From a virus, in IMG/VR virus record IMGVR_UViG_3300005288_000295, positions 1-25,120 of that record: a DNA stretch of 25,120 bases. One strand, written 5' to 3'. The position numbers and the translations under genes were made by a program. The notes below the pieces were generated by a model. The model saw only the letters and a list, made by a program, of their open reading frames with translations, was not told where the DNA came from and did no database searches. Of the stretch, positions 15,058-22,891 are shown one piece after another. Within the stretch, counting starts at the first letter, position 1; every line of letters starts with the position of its first letter.

Positions 15058-15770
15058 CTTGGTAGCCCAGCAGTTGCGGACCACGAGCGGCGGCGATACT
15101 TGTTCAGCGCTTTCTTGCCCTCATCCGTGAGCGTCATAGCCGCACCAGGGGAACGGATGTAGCCCACCTGATAGCCGCCAATGACTTCCTTGAGGATGCC
15201 AACCGGGACGGCCAATTGAGCCGCGACCATACCCGCAACCTCATCAACCACGTCACCGGGGATCTCAGCGAAACCGTGATCATAGACGATGGTGATTTTC
15301 GCGGCGGGGCCTGACCATGACGGGCCCGACTGGATGTCAGGATAGATGGACCCGGCAGGCCCGGAGAGAGCCGGTGCCGCGCCTACGAGCAGCGTTGATG
15401 CGCCGCCAGCCAGTGTGGCCGGTGGTCCGAAAATGTTATCGAAGTCCGTCCATGTTGCCGACGCCGAAACGAGATCCACATGCCCTAGCCGGTCCCACGC
15501 GAAAGAGTAAGGGGCAAGGGCGCTGCCTCGAACCGACACGGAAACAACGTTCGTCACCGGCAGTTGAGGCAGGATCAGGCGAGTACCCCAGTTGCCGTTG
15601 AGCGTGATCGAGTCACCGAGCGTCCGAGTGAAATCACGATTCGTGTACGCCCTGACCTTGGCAGAGGCCTTATCAAGCAGCGATGCCGCGTAGATTGGCT
15701 CATTGTCCACGAGCGGGCGCCCCAAGGTGGCCTCGACATCGGCTTGTGCTGCGAGTGCTGGCAAAACCAC
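15054..15770 (-). CDS. Head-to-tail adaptor (gp6-like connector)
   Basis: This 238-aa protein opens with a helical domain (AAQADVEATLGRPL, then YAASLLDKASAKVRAYTNRDF) typical of gp6-like connectors that dock under the portal. A beta-rich middle (about 55-130) and a C-terminal helical part containing VVDEVAGMVAAQLAVP and a long tail follow. The GTG at 15770 has AAGG 5 nt upstream and is preferred over TTG 15800, which would begin in the terminator flank. The insertion of extra sequence in the middle makes it longer than compact adaptors. Confidence 0.82.
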   Translation of the reverse strand: MVLPALAAQADVEATLGRPLVDNEPIYAASLLDKASAKVRAYTNRDFTRTLGDSITLNGNWGTRLILPQLPVTNVVSVSVRGSALAPYSFAWDRLGHVDLVSASATWTDFDNIFGPPATLAGGASTLLVGAAPALSGPAGSIYPDIQSGPSWSGPAAKITIVYDHGFAEIPGDVVDEVAGMVAAQLAVPVGILKEVIGGYQVGYIRSPGAAMTLTDEGKKALNKYRRRSWSATAGLPR

Positions 15771-15796
15771 GGGCACCTTCTTCCAGTGACATTGGG

Positions 15797-15839
15797 GCAA
15801 AATGAAAGGCGCGGCACGGATTAAGGTGCCGCGCCTTTC
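15797..15839 (-). terminator. Strong hairpin terminator after the major capsid gene
   Basis: A perfect 14-bp stem (15804-15817 with 15826-15839) encloses an 8-nt loop, beginning 6 nt past the capsid stop. Read on the minus strand it is followed by ATTTT. The stem is flanked by AAA/TTT pairs, so it has terminator character in that direction. It would lower expression of the connector genes relative to the capsid. Confidence 0.8.
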
Positions 15840-15844
15840 AGCTA

Positions 15845-17107
15845 CTAGAAGGTTGCGGTGCCCTTGGTGTAGGCAACGAACGCGTCAGGAGATCCGACAA
15901 CGAAACCGTAGTAAGCCTCAACCAGGAGCAAGGTGAGGTTTTCCTGGAATGCGGAGTGCCAGTTGGTGCCGTCGAAGTAGTTAGCCTCGTTGGAGATCTT
16001 CACCGAAATGTCCATGCCGACGCCGTAAGCGCACTGGCCCCAGTCGCCGCCGATGCCACGCAGCAGCGAGTCCGTGCCGCCAGCGCCGGAAGTTACCACC
16101 GTGGCGTTGGAAGTCGCCGCGGTGCCGCCCGTAAGCGCCTTCTGGCTCACAGTGAACGGGGCAGAAGCGGATGCAATGTTGGTGGAGATGGCCGGGAAGG
16201 TGATCACGTACGGGGCCGTGCCAGCCACGGTCACGTTGGCGTAGATGCCGCCCCACGCCTGAATGGCCGTCTGAACGGCGGCCGCCGCAGCGTTGTATGC
16301 GAGGACGGTGCTGTTGCCTCCAGACGACAGCGTGAACGTGCCACCGGTCGGGGTGCCGACAATGGTAACGGACTGCACCGAGTCGCCCGCACGCCAGTAC
16401 TTACCCGAGACGCCCTTGTTGAACGCGGTCGGGAAACCGGCGAGGTCGCCAGAAATGCCGGGTGCGGAAACAGATGCCGCGGAATCCTGGCTCATGAACA
16501 GCGGACGGCCCATGGTGTCGGTTGCGAGCTGGGCGTCGATCTTGAGCCGCGGGTCAGCGGCGATGCCGGTGAAGTCGTAGTTCTTGTCCACAACCTTGCC
16601 GGCGCCGGTCACGATATCCGCGTACAGCCCGCCCGTGGCCTGCGAGGCGGTGCCGAGCGCAACCGTGTTGGACGTCTGCGCGAGGTAGTCACTGAACGGA
16701 CCAGCGGAACCTGTCTTGATGGACTTGCCGTTGATCGCGGCGTAGTCGAACGCGCGCGAGATGGCGGTCGGAAGATCCTGCGCCAACTGGTCGTAGAGAC
16801 CGGCAGGGTTGGTCATCACCACCTCGTCCGAAACCGGGACGAGCAGCGCAATCTTCTTGCCGGTCATGACCTTGACGCCGACGCCAGCCTGGCCGCCGCT
16901 CTTGACGCCGCCCTCACCAACCCAGTCGGCAACGGGAACGTCCATCGGGACCGGGATGGCGGTCTGCGCGGAGACAGACAGCGGAACCTTGCGCGCCAGG
17001 GACATAACGGCGGAGGTTTCCACCGCCTTGTTGAAGATGGGCCCCGTGATGGTAGGGGGCAGGAGGATGGAGCTTACATTGCCTAGTGCTGTGCCATTGA
17101 TGGCCAT
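15845..17107 (-). CDS. Major capsid protein (HK97 fold)
   Basis: This 420-aa protein follows the scaffold and has HK97-type landmarks: an N-terminal arm (LPPTITGPIFNKAVETSAVMSLARKVPL), an E-loop region with VPVADWVGEGGVKSGGQAG (58-74), a spine helix (AGLYDQLAQDLPTAISRAFDYAAING, 102-127), and a C-terminal SNEANYFDGTNWHSAFQENLTLLLVEAYYGF (372-402). An Ig-like stretch of about 100 residues (about 243-343) appears to be inserted between the A-domain and the C-terminus, as a likely surface knob. The ATG has AGAAGGA 7 nt upstream, and a strong terminator follows. Confidence 0.92.
   Translation of the reverse strand: MAINGTALGNVSSILLPPTITGPIFNKAVETSAVMSLARKVPLSVSAQTAIPVPMDVPVADWVGEGGVKSGGQAGVGVKVMTGKKIALLVPVSDEVVMTNPAGLYDQLAQDLPTAISRAFDYAAINGKSIKTGSAGPFSDYLAQTSNTVALGTASQATGGLYADIVTGAGKVVDKNYDFTGIAADPRLKIDAQLATDTMGRPLFMSQDSAASVSAPGISGDLAGFPTAFNKGVSGKYWRAGDSVQSVTIVGTPTGGTFTLSSGGNSTVLAYNAAAAAVQTAIQAWGGIYANVTVAGTAPYVITFPAISTNIASASAPFTVSQKALTGGTAATSNATVVTSGAGGTDSLLRGIGGDWGQCAYGVGMDISVKISNEANYFDGTNWHSAFQENLTLLLVEAYYGFVVGSPDAFVAYTKGTATF
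16079..16381 (-). other. Ig-like insertion in the major capsid protein
   Basis: Residues about 243-343 read as a beta-rich, Gly/Ala/Thr/Val module (VTIVGTPTGGTFTLSSGG, a YNAAAAAVQTAIQAW helix, then NVTVAGTAPYVITF). It differs in composition from the rest of the capsid protein and resembles decoration modules seen on other phage surface proteins. Boundaries are approximate. Confidence 0.55.
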
Positions 17108-17137
17108 GATGGAATCCTTCTAAGTGTTGGCGGCAGG

Positions 17138-17638
17138 TTAGCCGCGCCGTGCTCTGATTAGGTCAGCGAACTGTTGCGCCGGCCCGGTTGGCGCCTGCCC
17201 TCTGTGGCCCTGCCCCACGTCGCCAAATCCTGGCTTGGGGATGGACTGCAGAAAGTCGTCGGCATCGGCTTCAAGCTCTTCGCGAGTGGAGCCAATCAGG
17301 CGTCGCGCCTGAGAATGGGTCAGTCCTTTTTCGGATGCGACATCACGCCGCAGATTTTCGAGACGCAGCGTTGCGGCCTCGGTTCGGAGCGTTTCAAGCT
17401 CCTCCAACTGCTTCTGGGAGTCGGTCTTGTCCCGGTCCTCAAATTCCTTGAGCTTCAGCCGGAGCGTTTCCGCTTCCTTGTTCGCCTTCTGGAGTGCCTT
17501 CTTTACCTCGGGCGGAATGTCATTGCCTTGCTGCGTTTCCGCCGTCGCGGCGGTCTGATCTTCTGCACCCGCAGCAGCCGCAGTAGCGGCCGCATCAGTG
17601 GCGGTTGCATCCGTCGTGGTGTCATTCTCGGAGGCCAT
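17138..17638 (-). CDS. Scaffolding protein
   Basis: This 166-aa acidic protein just upstream of the capsid gene has a low-complexity Ala/Thr-rich N-terminus (about 1-38), a long coiled coil (about 44-105, EVKKALQKANKEAETLRLKL onward) and a conserved basic C-terminus ending FADLIRARRG. This is the usual build of a phage scaffold, with the C-terminal tip binding the capsid. The ATG at 17638 is chosen; a GTG directly before it adds one residue. No protease gene precedes it, so the scaffold may be released whole. Confidence 0.85.
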   Translation of the reverse strand: MASENDTTTDATATDAAATAAAAGAEDQTAATAETQQGNDIPPEVKKALQKANKEAETLRLKLKEFEDRDKTDSQKQLEELETLRTEAATLRLENLRRDVASEKGLTHSQARRLIGSTREELEADADDFLQSIPKPGFGDVGQGHRGQAPTGPAQQFADLIRARRG

Positions 17639-17693
17639 CACGGCTCACTTTCACTATCGCCACAACCTCGCGTCGTGGGCAAAATCTGGACAT

Positions 17694-18428
17694 TTATTCG
17701 TCGCCCGCCGGTATCTCGGAGGGGCCGGCAAAGTGATCACCTTTTTTGGTTATGACCGGGCCAAGCTCGCCATGCTCTTGAATGGTTACGTCCTCATGAC
17801 TTTCGCCAGGGGTGAGGTACGTCGGGTTAGCGGACTTGGTTTCGTGCGTTACCGGGTCCGCCGTGCACCCGCAACGGTTATGCAACGGCTGCGGCTCGTT
17901 CGGGCCTGTGTACGCGCCATCGATCCCCGAGCAGTAATCGCAGCAGCCGGGATCAGCCACACGGCGCCACGCCACAATCCCGGTAGACACCGCGGCGAAA
18001 CCTACATAGGCGGCCATGACCGTCAGCGCAACATCCATGAGTGAACTGGACTTGGCCATTTCCATGCCGATGTTGGTAGCGGCCTCGTAGTCGCCGTCGT
18101 AGTCGTCATCCCCCAGCGCCGACCAAACACCAACAAACGGGCGCCGGTACACCACATCAGGCAGGACGCCATTACGTATCGGCGGCAGCGAACTGAGGCT
18201 CAGACCAGCAATCGGAGAGTTGGTCTTCCGGGCGATGTACGCCGACGTGAGCGCCACAGCCCGGGACTGGCCAGCCTCAATAATCGGGGCCACCTTGCCA
18301 ACAAATCGCGGCACGTCAGCCTCGTTATAGGTGCCCAGTGAACGCCACTGATGCGCCACAGCATCACCCACCGCGTTGCGCGTAGCCTTGAGTTGCCGCT
18401 GATACGCGGCCGTCAACGCCGCGCTCAT
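17694..18428 (-). CDS. MuF-like capsid maturation/minor head protein
   Basis: This 244-aa protein lies between portal and scaffold, the standard place of Mu gpF-like proteins. The N-terminal half is helical (AALTAAYQRQLKATRNAVGDAVAHQWRSL). The C-terminal part carries a Cys/His cluster (Cys162, Cys163, Cys166, His183, Cys186, Cys188) with the typical DPGCCDYC...HNRCGC pattern. Its ATG shares one base with the portal stop (TGATG). Likely packaged in or attached to the head interior. No toxin domain follows the MuF part. Confidence 0.87.
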   Translation of the reverse strand: MSAALTAAYQRQLKATRNAVGDAVAHQWRSLGTYNEADVPRFVGKVAPIIEAGQSRAVALTSAYIARKTNSPIAGLSLSSLPPIRNGVLPDVVYRRPFVGVWSALGDDDYDGDYEAATNIGMEMAKSSSLMDVALTVMAAYVGFAAVSTGIVAWRRVADPGCCDYCSGIDGAYTGPNEPQPLHNRCGCTADPVTHETKSANPTYLTPGESHEDVTIQEHGELGPVITKKGDHFAGPSEIPAGDE

Positions 18429-19789
18429 CAGGCTTCCTTGACTACCGGGCCGGAGCCGATCTTAGGGATCTCCGGTGGTGCGAGCAGACTATCGAGCGAA
18501 TCGGCCAGCTCCATGGCATGGAAACGGCTGATCTGCGTCTGGGAATAGCCCGCATCCTCCCAAAGCTGCTGGCGCGGGACGCCGATGGATGCACGCTTCA
18601 CAAGCGCGTCGGCCAGCTCGGACTCACTCCGGTATTCAGGATCAGCCCAGATTGTCTCGCCATTAGTGACCGTAGATCGTTCGTCACCAAGCACGGCGAA
18701 ACACAGGCGCATGACCTCTTCCCACGCCTCGCCGTAGAACCGCATCTTCCGACGCGCCTTGGACACCAGACCTGTCTCAGCGGCCTTGATAGCGTCACCG
18801 GATGGCAGGTTGCCGCCCACATTGAAGTAATGCGGAGGGGTGCGCGTCTCGGTCGCCAAGTGCTGGACCAGGATCTCAATGGCGGTCGTGTAATTCGACA
18901 GGTCACCGGCTTCAAGCTGCCCGAACTTCGCGTCCGAATCCTCGGCAACAAGCAGCTTGTCAACAGCAATATTGAACGGAGCAACATTGTTGCCCTCGTC
19001 ATCGACAGGGATCTCAAGGCCCGTGACATACCGCTGCGGGAATGCAATATATTCCGACGCAACCAGCATGTCCGCGAGGATCTTATTTATCGCATCCTGA
19101 AGCGGGATGACGTTCAGGAACTCTGATACACCATAGGGGGACGTCAAGGACGGGCGGTTCACCAGCGGAACAACCGGGACAACCCCTAGCGGGTTCACCA
19201 GCGGCCAGGAAGCGTCCTCGCCTTGCTCAGCTTCCCACCCGGTAGCGTTCTGTGACGTCTGGACGAACTTGTAGACGTAATCCGGCAGGAACAGGATAGC
19301 GTGAATCCCGTCGCCATCCTTCCACGACTTCAAGGCCGCGACCCGGCGCGTCCGGTCACCCGGCGCATAGCCGACAATGCACTGCTCAGCAGCCTCAATC
19401 GTGACCCGCGGCCGACCGTTCCGGGCCCACACAATCGCGTAAGCATCGCCCTTAATCAGGGACTCGCGGTGGCCAAGCTGAGAGAGTGCGTCAAGGCCGT
19501 TCTCCTGCCAGATGTCCCATGCGTCCTTGTCCGCCTTAGGGTCAGTTCCGAAGCGGAAACCCTGAACGTTGAGGCGTTCCTCCACCGCATCAACAACCAG
19601 TGGAAGGAAGTTGTCAGCGAAAGACGAGAACATGCCGCCGAACGCGCTGCGGAACTTCTCAGACATGAAGGCCAGGCGGTGCCGGCCATCCTGATAGTCC
19701 GAAAGCCGTGCAAGGTCGGATTGGCGGGCCGTCAAAGCACCCGACATCGTCTTTAGCATCTGAAAGGGTGCCGACTCCTCATCAATCAC
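18428..19789 (-). CDS. Portal protein (SPP1 gp6-like)
   Basis: This 453-aa protein sits directly downstream of the large terminase. It has portal-type sequence throughout: LPLVVDAVEERLNVQGFRF (62-80), a GDAYAIVWARNGRPRVTIEAAE wing region (113-134), VPVVPLVNRPSL and SEFLNVIPLQDAINKILADM (235-258), and a C-terminal helical region with TPPHYFNVGGNLPSGDAIKAAETGL (about 325-349). The GTG start has AGGGG 7 nt upstream and lies 13 nt beyond the terminase stop. Dodecameric DNA channel and packaging-motor dock. Confidence 0.92.
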   Translation of the reverse strand: MIDEESAPFQMLKTMSGALTARQSDLARLSDYQDGRHRLAFMSEKFRSAFGGMFSSFADNFLPLVVDAVEERLNVQGFRFGTDPKADKDAWDIWQENGLDALSQLGHRESLIKGDAYAIVWARNGRPRVTIEAAEQCIVGYAPGDRTRRVAALKSWKDGDGIHAILFLPDYVYKFVQTSQNATGWEAEQGEDASWPLVNPLGVVPVVPLVNRPSLTSPYGVSEFLNVIPLQDAINKILADMLVASEYIAFPQRYVTGLEIPVDDEGNNVAPFNIAVDKLLVAEDSDAKFGQLEAGDLSNYTTAIEILVQHLATETRTPPHYFNVGGNLPSGDAIKAAETGLVSKARRKMRFYGEAWEEVMRLCFAVLGDERSTVTNGETIWADPEYRSESELADALVKRASIGVPRQQLWEDAGYSQTQISRFHAMELADSLDSLLAPPEIPKIGSGPVVKEA

Positions 19790-19802
19790 TGGTCGCCCCT
19801 AT

Positions 19803-21431
19803 CTAGAAGCCGCCTACGCGGGCCTTCTTCTTTTGCTTGAGTGCCCCGGCTTGCACCGCGTCTCCGCGGGCCTCGTAGGCGAGAACGGACGCCACGGCGC
19901 CATCAATCTTTTTCGGTGAACCGGGACGGTCCTTGCGGATCAGAATCCCGGAACGGGTCTGCTTGCGCTTGGCATTCTTGACGTGCCGGGACAGATCCTC
20001 GTTGGCGTCATAGGAGAGCTCCCGGGTTGAAACGGCGGTGTGGAAACGCTCATTCGCCGCGACCATGGCACGCTCACGGTTGGTCCACCACTCGGTAACG
20101 ATCTTCTCGCCATGCTCCGACGCCCACCGGCCAACAACGTCCTGCCAATAGGCCGGGTCGCAATACATCCGTGAAACGGTGTAATCCTTGAACGTCCGGG
20201 CAACGACAGCGTCAACTTCGCCAACGGGCACTTCCCACTCGGCAGCAGCATCAGCGTCAATCGGCGCTTCCCACAGCCCAATCAGGAACAGCCGGCCATC
20301 ACGGATGCGGCAACCAATCAGGGCGGTCGAGTCGTCCCGCAGCGATCCGTCAAAACCAATCGTGATCTCATCGCCGGCAACTACCGGATCGTCGTCAGCC
20401 TCGAGCTCATCCCAAAGCAGAGCATCAATCCACGAATCCGAACCTGACACGATGCGGTTACCGAAGAAACGCTCAGCCTGAGCCGCGTCGCGAACGATAA
20501 GATCAAATGCTTCGGCCTCGATGGCATCCAAATCCACGTGTCCTCCACGCGACTTCAAAGCCTCGCCGTAGACAAGGGTGTGAATCTTGCGACGCTCCAG
20601 CTTGTTCTTGTAGCTCAGATTGGATGGCGGTTGCCTGAACTGGCGGTAAATGTCCTTGGACGGAGACTCGTATTGGATCTGCGCGACCGAAGACTCTGAC
20701 GGGTCCCATGCGTTCGATGTGAGCGAAGCCCTGCCGCCCATGCCCGCGAGGCCACGATATTGCGTGTCAGCCACGGTGAGCATCCGGTTGGACTTTGTCC
20801 ACAGCCCGACTTCATCCTGTGGTGCGAACGTGACGCGCTGACCAAGCCGCGACATGGCACTCGAGGTGACGGTGTCAATCCGGCCACCGCCCGGCAACCG
20901 GATAAACTGCTCACCAGTCTTCGGGATGACGCCAGACAGCGGGCCATGTTCGATCATCGGGCGCAGAACGCCATAAATGTTATCCGTCTGCTCCTCGGAA
21001 AGCGCCGTGATCTGAATCAGCGGCGTCGGCCAGGACATGCCCATAGGCTCACCAAGCGCATAGTCACGCTCCCACCCGCAATCGCAGCCATGGTCAGAAC
21101 ACGCATAACCATCACCCCTACCAGCCCAGCCAGCGAACAACGCCGGCCCGACAGCTTCAAGACATATATGCGCCGCCGTCGTAGGCCCCTTGCCGAGCTT
21201 CTGGGGACCGATCAGGAGGCCGCGACGATACACGAACGCGGGGCCGAGCAGCGGATCGGGTGCATTCCATTCAGCATCCGGGCGCACAAGATAGAAATTC
21301 GAGAAGTAGTCGAGCTGGTAGTCGTAGAGGTTGAACTCACGGCCGCGGTTAAACCCATCAGGGACGACACAATGGGCTTCGATCCAGTCAAGCGCAACGC
21401 CAAGAGTCTGCGGGTCAGCCCGCTTCGGCAT
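19803..21431 (-). CDS. terL: Terminase large subunit
   Basis: This 542-aa packaging motor has an N-terminal ATPase half with a P-loop-like GPQKLGKGPTT at 75-85, a deviant Walker A, and a probable Walker B TFAPQDE with acidic Asp206/Glu207. The C-terminal half carries the RNase H-type nuclease: Asp361 in IGFDGSLRDDSTA, Asp425 in YCDPAYWQD and Asp510 in KKIDGAVASVLAY. A small Cys/His-rich stretch (Cys111, His114, Cys116, Cys118) lies between the P-loop and Walker B. Its ATG overlaps the small subunit by 17 nt. It cuts and translocates DNA into the head with the portal. Confidence 0.93.
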   Translation of the reverse strand: MPKRADPQTLGVALDWIEAHCVVPDGFNRGREFNLYDYQLDYFSNFYLVRPDAEWNAPDPLLGPAFVYRRGLLIGPQKLGKGPTTAAHICLEAVGPALFAGWAGRGDGYACSDHGCDCGWERDYALGEPMGMSWPTPLIQITALSEEQTDNIYGVLRPMIEHGPLSGVIPKTGEQFIRLPGGGRIDTVTSSAMSRLGQRVTFAPQDEVGLWTKSNRMLTVADTQYRGLAGMGGRASLTSNAWDPSESSVAQIQYESPSKDIYRQFRQPPSNLSYKNKLERRKIHTLVYGEALKSRGGHVDLDAIEAEAFDLIVRDAAQAERFFGNRIVSGSDSWIDALLWDELEADDDPVVAGDEITIGFDGSLRDDSTALIGCRIRDGRLFLIGLWEAPIDADAAAEWEVPVGEVDAVVARTFKDYTVSRMYCDPAYWQDVVGRWASEHGEKIVTEWWTNRERAMVAANERFHTAVSTRELSYDANEDLSRHVKNAKRKQTRSGILIRKDRPGSPKKIDGAVASVLAYEARGDAVQAGALKQKKKARVGGF

Positions 21432-21858
21432 GACGGGCCGCCAGACGCTCCGACGCGGTCAGCTTCTTAGTGGCCGTCTTGACCTCACGCTTGACCGACA
21501 CCTGATCGGCGGCGATCTTCACACGAGCCCTGGCCATCGCCGGGATAGTCAGCAGCAGGGAATCGCCAAGGCGCTGGATCAGGACGTTCAACGTCACGAT
21601 GGAACCAGGCATTTCCGCTTCAGCGAACCGACGCACGAAAACGGCGACCTCGTAAGCCTGCCCGTTCTGCGCCCACAAGAGAGCCTGCGGCTTAGTCCAG
21701 TAATAGGACCACAGCTCGGCCTCACGGTCAGACTGATCGGGCAAAGGCCACTCGGGTACGGGCCCGGAATAGTCGGACGCCGGGAGTGTGGTCCACCCGG
21801 CAGCATCGCTTGGCCGGTCACGACGTAGCGCGTTAGGGTCTGGTGCACGTCCAGGCAT
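21415..21858 (-). CDS. terS: Terminase small subunit
   Basis: This 147-aa protein starts MPGRAPDPNALRRDRPSDAAGWTTLPA and continues GPVPEWPLP, the characteristic opening of actinophage small terminases. It then has a helical region (about 40-100) for oligomerisation and a basic C-terminus. GGAGG lies 8 nt before the ATG. It overlaps the large subunit by 17 nt. It should recognise the packaging site, which probably lies close by; HNH genes often neighbour terminases in cos-type phages. Confidence 0.87.
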   Translation of the reverse strand: MPGRAPDPNALRRDRPSDAAGWTTLPASDYSGPVPEWPLPDQSDREAELWSYYWTKPQALLWAQNGQAYEVAVFVRRFAEAEMPGSIVTLNVLIQRLGDSLLLTIPAMARARVKIAADQVSVKREVKTATKKLTASERLAARHAEAG

Positions 21859-21952
21859 GATATGTACCTCCGCACGGCCTCGCGCCGCTTAGAAATGGCC
21901 TGAGCCTCGCGCCCAAACCGAGTATTGTAATTTGACCGATTTCCGGCAAGCA

Positions 21953-21981
21953 GCCCTATACGGTCTACAGCTTTTTGTCAA
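21953..21981 (-). promoter_or_regulatory. Candidate promoter for the late structural operon
   Basis: In the 153-bp gap between HNH and small terminase, the minus strand has a perfect TTGACA (complement of 21976-21981). A TATAGG follows 15 bp later, or TAGGGC at 17 bp. It points at the terminase gene about 95 bp downstream. The gap holds no convincing open frame. Confidence 0.5.
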
Positions 21982-22011
21982 GTCATGGGTGGGGGGTGGG
22001 TAGGGTCTGCC

Positions 22012-22365
22012 CTAATGCCTGTTGCGTCGGGCTGCGGTCGCCGTTGCGGTGATCGCTGAGTGATGCTGGTGGCATAGTGCTCGCCAGTTGCTCAGGTCGT
22101 AGCCGCGTGGTCCGAGTGGTCCCTTGCCGTCGATGTGGTCGGTGTCTGTGGATGCACGGTCACAGCCGACGACGCAGCATGTTGGGTTGGCGAGTAGGTA
22201 TGCGCGTGATGCTTTGCGCCATCGTCCGTCGTAGCCTCGTGCGCTGGCGTTGGGTCGGTAGGTGTCGTCCTGCTTGACGGTGTGTTCAGGGCAGCGTGTC
22301 GAGCCTTGCACCATCTCGGGGCAGCCTGGCATTGAGCAGGTCACCCACTGGTTAGGCCGGGGCAT
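22012..22365 (-). CDS. HNH endonuclease
   Basis: This 117-aa protein has an HNH signature: ARGYDGRWRKASRAYLLANPTC leading to TDTDHIDG (Asp76-His77), LSNW (Asn93) and LCHQHH with His99 to His102. Extra Cys pairs (Cys10/Cys15, Cys64/Cys68) suggest a structural zinc. The ATG at 22365 overlaps the preceding 48-aa gene by 14 nt; an upstream in-frame ATG at 22449 would run through most of that gene and is disfavoured. Immediately before the terminase genes, where such HNH proteins assist cos cleavage by the packaging motor in HK97-like phages. Confidence 0.85.
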   Translation of the reverse strand: MPRPNQWVTCSMPGCPEMVQGSTRCPEHTVKQDDTYRPNASARGYDGRWRKASRAYLLANPTCCVVGCDRASTDTDHIDGKGPLGPRGYDLSNWRALCHQHHSAITATATAARRNRH

Positions 22366-22498
22366 GCGATGTCGTCGCCCCGCACACATAGCAGTATCCG
22401 GGCACTGGCTGGCATGTGTGTTCCGGCACGCGTAGTTGTGCTGCTTCAACTTCAGCGTCGGTCATCTGTTCCGGCGCCTGCTCTGGCTGTTCGCTCAT
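22352..22498 (-). CDS. Small acidic peptide with Cys motif (48 aa)
   Basis: This 48-aa gene has an acidic N-terminal helix rich in Glu and Gln and a C-terminal zinc-binding-like motif with Cys29, Cys36 and Cys39 (CQPVPGYCYVCG). AGGAAG lies 6-7 nt before the ATG, and it starts 13 nt after the stop of the upstream zinc-ribbon gene. It overlaps the HNH start by 14 nt. Too short for function to be assigned; the ribosome site and gene packing make it a likely real gene. Confidence 0.65.
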   Translation of the reverse strand: MSEQPEQAPEQMTDAEVEAAQLRVPEHTCQPVPGYCYVCGATTSHAPA

Positions 22499-22510
22499 GG
22501 TGGCTTCCTT

Positions 22511-22696
22511 TCATGAGGCTTTGAGGTAACCGTCGTGGTCGCCCCAGACGAGGCGTTCGTTGTCCCAGTAGCGTGCACTGTCCGTGTCGATGACGGTCTT
22601 GCATGTGCCGCATTTGATCCATACGCAGGTGGGTGATGGGCAGTGCACTTTGCCGTTGCGGACGAGTGATGCCGTGCATGCTGGGCAGCTATCCAT
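22511..22696 (-). CDS. Small zinc-ribbon protein (61 aa)
   Basis: This 61-aa peptide carries three Cys motifs: CPAC (4-7), CPSPTC (19-24) and CGTC (29-32), in the arrangement of a small zinc ribbon. AGGAGG lies 5 nt before the ATG. It leads a three-gene unit with the 48-aa peptide and HNH endonuclease. Small zinc-ribbon proteins in phages often act on nucleic acid or host transcription, but no specific role can be given. Confidence 0.75.
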   Translation of the reverse strand: MDSCPACTASLVRNGKVHCPSPTCVWIKCGTCKTVIDTDSARYWDNERLVWGDHDGYLKAS

Positions 22697-22775
22697 CTGG
22701 TCCTCCTTGGCTGAAGGGTGGGGATCTATTTGCGATGCCGCGTTCTCGATTGTTGGTCGGCGTGCTTTCGATCCA

Positions 22776-22849
22776 GTGGGCTGGCAGGAATCGAACCTGC
22801 TGAACTCCTATCCGCACTGCCTGAGACAGCCGCGTATTCGTTCAGCCCG
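22776..22849 (-). tRNA. tRNA-like element without D-arm (degenerate tRNA)
   Basis: This 74-nt minus-strand element ends with a textbook T-arm (complement of 22784-22800, GCAGG-TTCGATT-CCTGC). A 6-bp acceptor stem pairs GGGCTG with CAGCCC; the seventh pair is a C-A mismatch. The middle can form a hairpin with a 7-nt TCTCAGG loop resembling an anticodon arm, with one bulge. No D-stem can be formed, the base before the putative TCA anticodon is C rather than T, and no CCA end is encoded. It may be a decayed tRNA, a tRNA-like RNA, or the tRNA end of an attachment site. No amino acid is assigned. Confidence 0.4.
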
Positions 22850-22891
22850 TGGTCCACGTTTTACCGCTGCAAGGACCATAGCGGGTGTTGA

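Noticed and set aside
15956-17086. Long open frame on the plus strand opposite the capsid gene
   Set aside because: It is a shadow of GC-rich capsid codons: Arg/Gly/His-rich, no domain, no ribosome site, and the minus strand encodes a clear HK97-type protein.
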